A DNA stretch of 6,483 bases from an uncultured Planctomycetaceae bacterium (lineage in GTDB: Bacteria > Planctomycetota > Planctomycetia > Planctomycetales > Planctomycetaceae). The notes beneath the pieces are model-generated. The model was not told the origin of the DNA and did not search any database. It saw nothing but the letters and a program-made list of their open reading frames with translations. The DNA lies in contig CALJUK010000726.1 of the NCBI GenBank assembly GCA_937975745.1, positions 1 through 6,483 on the forward strand, in the 5' to 3' direction. The translations under genes and the position numbers were made by a program. This document shows, one piece after another, positions 1 through 3,168 of this stretch. The first letter of the stretch is position 1. Each line of letters starts with the position of its first letter.

Positions 1-220
1 ACGCGTCTCCCACGTAGGCTTTTCCCAGGCCGTTGCCTCGCAGGATGGTCAGGCATCCCCGGTGCGTATCTACCGTGTAACAGTCGCTGACTGGAGCCAA
101 TGTCTGCCGCCACTCAACGTGCCAACTGTACCGGTCCCCTCTAATCCACAGCCAGCAAGTACACACGCACAGCAAGACCGAAACGAGAGTTGCCGTTTCA
201 AGCAAGAGGCGTCGCCACAT
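1..220 (-). CDS. N-terminal fragment of a small planctomycete-type membrane-anchored protein (3' end outside window)
   Basis: An open frame runs from an ATG at 220-218 to the left edge without a stop, giving 73 visible residues. It starts MWRRLLLETATLVSVLLCVC, followed by TCWLWIRGDRYSW. Arginines at 3-4 followed by one hydrophobic helix (about residues 5-26) indicate a signal anchor. After it come WRQTLAPVSDCYTVDTHRGC and LTILRGNGLGKAYVGD, which fit the short 'TxxGxLxIxRG' beta segment of a large planctomycete paralogous family as I remember it. In that family a second helix and often a CGYDLRATP zinc ribbon follow; that part would be outside the window. Function is unknown. No Shine-Dalgarno sequence precedes the ATG, but a perfect TATAAT (minus strand, 229-234) lies 8 nt upstream, so the message may be leaderless. 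The reading frame is supported by its protein-like composition and the well-placed anchor, not by a database match. Confidence 0.7.
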   Translation of the reverse strand, partial: MWRRLLLETATLVSVLLCVCTCWLWIRGDRYSWHVEWRQTLAPVSDCYTVDTHRGCLTILRGNGLGKAYVGDA

Positions 221-228
221 GCGGGTGG

Positions 229-234
229 ATTATA
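229..234 (-). promoter_or_regulatory. -10 box (TATAAT) for the left-edge membrane protein
   Basis: A perfect TATAAT on the minus strand ends 8 nt before the ATG at 220. With the usual 6-8 nt from the -10 box to the transcription start, the RNA would begin at or within a few bases of the start codon. No good -35 hexamer is visible at 16-19 nt spacing; the best is a weak TTCGTC at 19. Confidence 0.45.
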
Positions 235-332
235 CCGGATCAGGATCGATCTGGACGAAACGGAGAACCCCTGTGGCCGGGCATGGCACGGTGCGGCGGG
301 CAGCGCGTTGGATGCCGAGCGTTGGAAAGATG

Positions 333-365
333 TTGAACCACAGAGAGCACAGAGGTCACGGAGGG
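333..365 (+). repeat. 'ACCACAGAG' interspersed repeat, left arm of an inverted pair
   Basis: It starts TTGAACCACAGAGAGCACAG and continues AGGTCACGGAGGG. The first 13 bases (333-345) are exactly repeated in inverted orientation at 506-518, and the rest of the arm matches imperfectly. The same A/C/G-rich family occurs at 1224-1254, 1854-1884 and 5785-5813. Repeats of this type are frequent between genes in planctomycete and verrucomicrobial genomes (from memory). Confidence 0.75.
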
Positions 366-378
366 AAGACGGGGAGAA

Positions 379-406
379 ATTCTGAATGATGAATTCTGAA
401 TGATGA
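379..406 (+). repeat. Two exact tandem copies of a 14-bp unit ATTCTGAATGATGA
   Basis: ATTCTGAATGATGA is present at 379-392 and again at 393-406 without mismatch. It resembles the 'GAATTCGGAAT' style repeats at 2641-2673 and 2748-2780 and lies between the two arms of the inverted repeat at 333-365 and 488-518. Confidence 0.75.
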
Positions 407-487
407 AACACGGCGGCGTCGCGATGTCCCCGGCGCTGATTCCCGTCCTGCGCCCGCCCGTGTGCCGGCTCGCCTCCCGGCTTTAAA

Positions 488-518
488 CTCTGTGCCCTCC
501 GTGTGCTCTGTGGTTCAA
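488..518 (-). repeat. 'ACCACAGAG' interspersed repeat, right arm of an inverted pair, containing a stop codon
   Basis: Read on the minus strand it is TTGAACCACAGAG, then CACACGGAGGGCACAGAG. The TGA inside TTGAACC (515-517) is the stop codon of the zinc-ribbon gene. Just before it, about 518-559 is another repeat-like stretch that reads ACCGCGAAGGACGC on the minus strand and encodes the end of that protein. Confidence 0.7.
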
Positions 519-1060
519 TCCGCCCGACCCTCCGCCCCCTCAGCGTCCTTCGCGGTGAAGTCTTTGGCGACGACATGCCCGCACTCCGGACATCGATCGG
601 GCGTGGCGCGGAGGTCGTAGCCGCAGTTCTGGCAGAGGCCGAGTCTGGTTCGCTTTTCGATTCGCAGATGCTTTCGGAATTGGCGGACCCAGACCAGCGG
701 GAGAATGCTCAGCAGGAGCATCGGCTGCCAGATCGGGATGGTGACGGTCCACCAGACGAGCGGTCCGACGGTGTGGCCGTCCGGGCCGATGCCCTGCCTG
801 ACGACTTCCCATTTCCACCAGGCGAATTCGCCCTCGCTGGGATGGACGCGGTTTGAGCCCGTTCGGTGGTAGTTTTTCCTGATGACCAGGTCGTTTGTTT
901 CGGTCATGACCAGCAGGTGGGGGATCTCCGTGCTGCTGTGGTACACCATGGTCTCTCTGCCGTTGTAACTGGATAGCCAAATGTCACAGCCACGCGTGAA
1001 CAACTGGCCACAGTAAGTGGCACAGAAGCTGAGAACAAAGAAACCGGCGTAACGCTTCAT
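515..1060 (-). CDS. Membrane protein with C-terminal four-cysteine zinc ribbon, function unknown
   Basis: The chosen start, an ATG at 1060-1058, gives 181 residues beginning MKRYAGFFVLSFCATYCGQL, a membrane anchor. An upstream in-frame ATG at 1120 would add 20 residues that do not look like a signal or anchor. A second hydrophobic helix spans about 99-125 (LVWWTVTIPIWQPMLLLSIL). A basic stretch RKHLRIEKRTR follows, then a zinc ribbon CQNCGYDLRATPDRCPEC with cysteines at 143, 146, 157 and 160. The order anchor, beta-rich segment, helix, zinc ribbon is typical of a large uncharacterised planctomycete family; the left-edge gene may be a paralogue lacking its visible C-terminus. The tail KDFTAKDAEGAEGRAD is read from repeat DNA and is probably not conserved. 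By the positive-inside rule the ribbon is likely cytoplasmic (inference). Role and ligand are unknown. Confidence 0.85.
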   Translation of the reverse strand: MKRYAGFFVLSFCATYCGQLFTRGCDIWLSSYNGRETMVYHSSTEIPHLLVMTETNDLVIRKNYHRTGSNRVHPSEGEFAWWKWEVVRQGIGPDGHTVGPLVWWTVTIPIWQPMLLLSILPLVWVRQFRKHLRIEKRTRLGLCQNCGYDLRATPDRCPECGHVVAKDFTAKDAEGAEGRAD

Positions 1061-1068
1061 GGCACAAC

Positions 1069-1097
1069 ATTGTCCCGCGCGGCGAGCGTGGGGGCAA
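1069..1097 (-). promoter_or_regulatory. Possible promoter of the zinc-ribbon gene
   Basis: On the minus strand, TTGCCC (1092-1097) is followed by a 17-nt spacer and GACAAT (1069-1074). Each hexamer matches the sigma-70 consensus at four of six positions. The -10 element ends 8 nt before the ATG at 1060 and there is no Shine-Dalgarno sequence, so a leaderless mRNA is possible. Weak on its own; it is listed because the geometry recurs at 220 and 5592. Confidence 0.3.
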
Positions 1098-1130
1098 TGG
1101 GAAAGAGAAGCAATCAGCACTTGGCGGGAG

Positions 1131-1172
1131 AAGGGGCAAAGGATCGAAGGGGCAGAGGGGCAAAGTGAAGGA
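1131..1172 (-). repeat. 'GCCCCTTTGATCCTTTGCCCC' type interspersed repeat
   Basis: Read on the minus strand this contains CACTTTGCCCCTCTGCCCC, then TTCGATCCTTTGCCCCTT. A related copy lies on the plus strand at 2701-2737 (CACTCTGCCCCTTTGATCC, then TTTGCCCCTCTGTCCC). In the frames open here both would read L-C-P-F-D-P-L-P-L, a sign of a dispersed element rather than of two genes. Confidence 0.6.
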
Positions 1173-1223
1173 GTTGTTCGTTCTTGCCTGTTCGCGATCA
1201 GGGGTGGGGGAGTTGGGCGGTTG

Positions 1224-1254
1224 TTCTCTGTGCCTCGGTGCCTCTGTGGTTCGA
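1224..1254 (-). repeat. 'ACCACAGAG' interspersed repeat
   Basis: These 31 bases match 1854-1884 at 29 of 31 positions in the same orientation. Read on the minus strand it starts TCGAACCACAGAGGCACCG. It lies between two divergent genes and is not next to a stop codon, unlike the copies at 488-518, 1854-1884 and 5785-5813. Confidence 0.75.
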
Positions 1255-1303
1255 CTCACCGATTCAGGCGTTACCCGACTGCATCGGGAGATGCGGGCGG
1301 GTG

Positions 1304-1309
1304 TATAAT
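1304..1309 (+). promoter_or_regulatory. TATAAT -10 box, candidate promoter of the small secreted protein
   Basis: A perfect TATAAT in otherwise GC-rich DNA, 144 nt upstream of the ATG at 1454. No convincing -35 hexamer is present at 16-18 nt spacing. If used, it would give a leader of roughly 135 nt that includes the palindrome at 1361-1376. Confidence 0.35.
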
Positions 1310-1360
1310 GAGCGAGATTGTGTGGCCGACGGTGCCATGCGATTGGACCGCACGCGGCGG

Positions 1361-1376
1361 CGGCTCGCGCGAGCCG
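1361..1376. promoter_or_regulatory. Perfect 16-bp palindrome CGGCTCGCGCGAGCCG upstream of the secreted-protein gene
   Basis: The two 8-bp halves CGGCTCGC and GCGAGCCG are exact reverse complements. The site lies about 78 bp before the ATG at 1454 and downstream of the TATAAT at 1304. It could be an operator for a dimeric regulator or part of an RNA hairpin in the leader; the lack of a loop favours a DNA site. GC-rich DNA produces such palindromes by chance fairly often. Confidence 0.3.
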
Positions 1377-1437
1377 ATGCCCGTGTGAGAGCCTTGCTCA
1401 TCGTCACGGGTTCTGTGCACTCACAACCAAATCAAAC

Positions 1438-1444
1438 GAAGGAG
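1438..1444 (+). promoter_or_regulatory. Shine-Dalgarno sequence GAAGGAG
   Basis: GAAGGAG ends 9 nt before the ATG at 1454. It is the strongest ribosome binding site in the window and fixes the start of the 90-residue protein, ruling out the longer in-frame reading from 1184. Confidence 0.75.
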
Positions 1445-1453
1445 ACTGCGATC

Positions 1454-1726
1454 ATGAGGAATGTGTCTATCGCGATCTTGTGCGTGGTGTGCTGCATGGC
1501 GGGCTATGCGCTTTCCGGTGAAGCTGGCGGTACGAAGGTTGCGGACTCCACCACGCCTCAGGTTGTTTCGATCACGGCCGCTCGAAGAGGCACGGACATC
1601 ATCCTGTTTCGCGCATTCAACAACGGCAAGGTCGACTTCAGTGTGCTCGATGATGGGCTCACCGTACTGCTGCCGGATGGCTCGAATCAACGCTACAACA
1701 CGTGGTATCCGACGAAGATTCGATAG
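1454..1726 (+). CDS. Small exported protein of unknown function (90 aa)
   Basis: The frame is open further upstream, but the ATG at 1454 is chosen because of the GAAGGAG site 9 nt before it and because it begins with a signal peptide, MRNVSIAILCVVCCMAGYAL, probably cleaved after SGEA near residue 24. The mature part is short, about 65 residues, and contains VVSITAARRGTDIILFRAFN, FSVLDDGLTVLLPDGS and an end RYNTWYPTKIR. It is hydrophilic with alternating hydrophobic residues, suggesting a small beta-rich domain in the periplasm or outside the cell. The cysteines at 10, 13 and 14 lie in the hydrophobic core and do not form a clear lipobox. I do not recognise the family. It stands alone on the plus strand with its own promoter candidate and long leader, and faces the 1894-2556 gene tail to tail. 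Confidence 0.7.
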   Translation: MRNVSIAILCVVCCMAGYALSGEAGGTKVADSTTPQVVSITAARRGTDIILFRAFNNGKVDFSVLDDGLTVLLPDGSNQRYNTWYPTKIR

Positions 1727-1816
1727 CAGCCGCCGCAGGCGCTGGGAGTCATCCGCGCAGGTGACATGAAGAACAAGGCCCACGATGACACGATTCTAAC
1801 GGATGGCGCGTCCCCG

Positions 1817-1846
1817 TTATCCGTGTCATCCGTGTGATCTGTGGTC
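1817..1846 (-). repeat. 'CACAGATCACACGGAT' interspersed repeat
   Basis: On the minus strand it reads GACCACAGATCACACGGATG, then ACACGGATAA. It is a variant of the 'ACCACAGAG' type and lies next to the copy at 1854-1884 in the gap between two convergent genes. No strong terminator hairpin with a U-run was found in this gap. Confidence 0.6.
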
Positions 1847-1853
1847 GTCCTTC

Positions 1854-1884
1854 TTCTCTGTGTCTCGGTGTCTCTGTGGTTCGA
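1854..1884 (-). repeat. 'ACCACAGAG' interspersed repeat just after a stop codon
   Basis: On the minus strand it starts TCGAACCACAGAGACACCG about 9 nt after the TGA (1894-1896) of the downstream-facing gene. It differs from the copy at 1224-1254 at only 2 of 31 positions. Confidence 0.75.
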
Positions 1885-1893
1885 TCGACCGGA

Positions 1894-2556
1894 TCAACCG
1901 TTCACGGTGGCGGAGATTGTTTCGCTCCACGGTCCCTTTTCGCCGCGGGTGTTGACCCAGCGCAGCATGTAGTGGGCCGTCTGTCCGGCGTCGCTGCCGG
2001 CGAAGTCGACGGTGTATCGGCTGCGCGTCGCGGTGCCGAGATAGGCGAGCTGCGACGGGTCGGTCGGCGGCGTCGGCGCGATCGTGCGCCAGATCTCGCA
2101 GCCGGTGACGCCGTAGGGTTTGCGGCGCGTGGTCGGCGTCGCCTCGTCGCGGAACGTGAGCGTGTGCCGCAGCCGCTGCGTGGTGAGCACGTCGCCGGTC
2201 GGCCGCGACTCGGGCGCGGGCACCGGCGAACGCCGCGCGGGCGGAACGCTGATCGCCAGCGCCGCCCGCTCGCCGTTATTGACCGAGGGCGACGCCTGTA
2301 TCTTCTTCACGAGCGGTCGAACGACCGATTCCAGCGTTTCGCGGGCGAGGTCTTTCGACTGCCGCGCCGCCTCGGCGGCGGCCCGGGCGGAGACGTGGCC
2401 GTTGTACTGCGTGTCATACGTCGTCACCGCGTCGGCCACCGACTGCAGTTCCTCCGCGGTGAGTCCGAGCGCCGCCTGATGGGCCTCGGCGTAGGTTTCA
2501 AAGTTGACCGCCCACGCCAGCACATCGGCGTCGGGTCTGGGCAGATAGTCGGACAT
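1894..2556 (-). CDS. Hypothetical protein with helical N-terminal region and C-terminal fibronectin-III-like domain
   Basis: The start is the ATG at 2556-2554, giving 220 residues beginning MSDYLPRPDADVLAWAVNFE. GGAG (2566-2569) lies 9 nt upstream; an earlier in-frame ATG at 2619 would add residues with no support. Residues about 12-88 are alanine-rich and helical, and QYNGHVSARAAAEAARQSKD suggests a coiled bundle. A proline-rich linker (about 104-120) leads to a beta-rich C-terminal half with GCEIWRTIAP, YTVDFAGSDAGQTAHYMLRW and NTRGEKGPWSETISATVNG, which fits a fibronectin type III-like fold. I know proteins of this build, often beginning MSDYIPRPDADF, from Planctomycetota and Bacteroidota, annotated as hypothetical. 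No signal peptide or membrane helix is seen, so it is probably cytoplasmic. Function is unknown; the neighbours give no clue. Confidence 0.88.
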   Translation of the reverse strand: MSDYLPRPDADVLAWAVNFETYAEAHQAALGLTAEELQSVADAVTTYDTQYNGHVSARAAAEAARQSKDLARETLESVVRPLVKKIQASPSVNNGERAALAISVPPARRSPVPAPESRPTGDVLTTQRLRHTLTFRDEATPTTRRKPYGVTGCEIWRTIAPTPPTDPSQLAYLGTATRSRYTVDFAGSDAGQTAHYMLRWVNTRGEKGPWSETISATVNG

Positions 2557-2565
2557 CACAGAACA

Positions 2566-2569
2566 CTCC
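2566..2569 (-). promoter_or_regulatory. Shine-Dalgarno GGAG of the fibronectin-III-like protein gene
   Basis: On the minus strand GTGGAG lies 9 nt before the ATG at 2556. It selects this start over the ATG at 2619. Confidence 0.5.
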
Positions 2570-2640
2570 ACAACAGCGGTTGATCGATCCGCAAACCCCG
2601 TTGCGTTTCGTATCGGCACTGTTTTCGGACGGGTTCAATT

Positions 2641-2673
2641 GAGTGCGGAATGCGGAATTCGGAATGTGGAATG
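2641..2673 (+). repeat. 'GCGGAATGCGGAATTCGGAAT' type interspersed repeat
   Basis: Short units GCGGAAT, GCGGAAT, TCGGAAT and GTGGAAT follow one another, starting GAGTGCGGAATGCGGAATTC. A related copy lies at 2748-2780 and a diverged AT-richer one at 379-406. In open frames such repeats read as variants of 'PHSEFRIPHS', often seen in junk open reading frames of planctomycete genomes (from memory). Confidence 0.7.
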
Positions 2674-2700
2674 AAGAGGACAGGGTCCGACGTGGGCGGA

Positions 2701-2737
2701 TCACTCTGCCCCTTTGATCCTTTGCCCCTCTGTCCCT
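2701..2737 (+). repeat. 'CCCCTTTGATCCTTTGCCCC' interspersed repeat
   Basis: Inverted relative to the related copy at 1131-1172; shared core GATCCTTTGCCCCT. It lies between the two 'GCGGAATGCGGA' repeats at 2641 and 2748, so the three may have spread together as one composite element. Confidence 0.6.
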
Positions 2738-2747
2738 GCTCTTCCCA

Positions 2748-2780
2748 TTGCGGATTTCGGATTGCGGAATGCGGATTGGA
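2748..2780 (+). repeat. 'GCGGAATGCGGA' type interspersed repeat
   Basis: Units ATTGCGGATTTCGGATTGCG and GAATGCGGATTGGA, related to 2641-2673 in the same orientation. Confidence 0.7.
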
Positions 2781-2834
2781 GGAGAGGGGATGGGGGCTGG
2801 GTGGTGGGGGCTGGGGCTCGGGATTCGATCCGCC

Positions 2835-3044
2835 GTCTTTCGGGCCGATCGGTTCGGGCTGCGGCCCGATCCGTTCGGGGACGGGCCCGCGCGGGCCGGG
2901 CCGGTTCCCGGCCGAGCCGGGCTGGAGGCCACGCGAGCCGGGCCGATGGCCAAGCGATCCGGTCCGAAGGACGAGTGACACGGGCCGGGGATCGAATCTT
3001 CCGGGCCCGACCACAGAACGACCGGGCCGCATCAGGAACCGCGT
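2835..3044. repeat. Tandem array of ten degenerate 21-bp units
   Basis: Cutting the sequence every 21 bases from 2835 puts a GGGCC-like block at the start of eight of ten units, including 2856 (GGGCTG), 2898 (GGGCCGG), 2919 (GGGCTGG), 2940 (GGGCCGA), 2961 (GGTCCGA), 2982, 3003 and 3024 (GGGCC). Unit ends are TTC, GCC, TCC or ACC, for example GCGAGCC and GCGATCC. There are no insertions or deletions across the 210 bp. Because 21 is a multiple of three, frames on both strands read seven-residue repeats: RPGSxGx-like on the minus strand and GPIRSGx or xPREPGR-like on the plus strand. It may be a decayed coding repeat or a non-coding minisatellite. Confidence 0.7.
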
Positions 3045-3168
3045 TCAACAGGAATTCAAGCTGTCCCAGCGCGGAATCGACCCTTTTATAGGAAGCAGCG
3101 ACAAGTGTGAGGCCCAACCCCGCACTCGCCGCCGCGACCGCGACGGGCGATCATCGCACTGCGGCAGA

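Larger units (their letters stand above)
221..514. other. Intergenic region with repeats, no gene seen
   Basis: This 294-bp stretch lies between the left-edge gene and the zinc-ribbon gene, both on the minus strand. It holds the promoter region of the former, an inverted pair of 'ACCACAGAG' repeats and a 14-bp tandem duplication between them. The open frames crossing it translate to repeat-derived sequence without recognisable domains. Confidence 0.6.
1061..1453. other. Divergent intergenic region, repeats and regulatory candidates only
   Basis: About 390 bp separate the minus-strand zinc-ribbon gene from the plus-strand secreted-protein gene. It holds the candidate promoter at 1069-1097, the purine-rich repeat at 1131-1172, an 'ACCACAGAG' repeat at 1224-1254, a TATAAT at 1304-1309 and a 16-bp palindrome at 1361-1376. 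Frames open across it encode only repeat-derived sequence. Confidence 0.6.
2557..3168. other. 612-bp repeat-rich region without a convincing gene
   Basis: It lies between two minus-strand genes. From left to right it holds the ribosome binding site of the 1894-2556 gene, interspersed repeats at 2641-2673, 2701-2737 and 2748-2780, a G-rich run (about 2780-2820), a 21-bp tandem array at 2835-3044, and about 120 bp with no feature. Several long frames are open on both strands, but their products are low in complexity and rich in Pro, Gly, Arg and Ser, and read through the repeats. Confidence 0.6.

Noticed and set aside
62..385. Plus-strand open frame of 107 codons at the left end
   Set aside because: It overlaps in antisense the better supported membrane protein (1-220), has no domain and ends in repeat-derived sequence.
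70..576. Minus-strand open frame of 168 codons
   Set aside because: It reads through both arms of the inverted repeat and out of frame over two better genes; the product is low in complexity and arginine/serine-rich.
1794..1820. Possible terminator hairpin TAACGG...CCGTTA between convergent genes
   Set aside because: Only a six-base stem with a long loop and no T-run on either strand.
1834..2583. Plus-strand open frame of 249 codons opposite the fibronectin-III-like gene
   Set aside because: Arginine-rich antisense shadow produced by high GC; the minus-strand gene has a ribosome binding site and recognisable protein sequence.
2835..3044. 21-bp array considered as a plasmid-type iteron origin
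   Set aside because: The units are too diverged for iterons, and no Rep gene, AT-rich segment or DnaA-box cluster is nearby.
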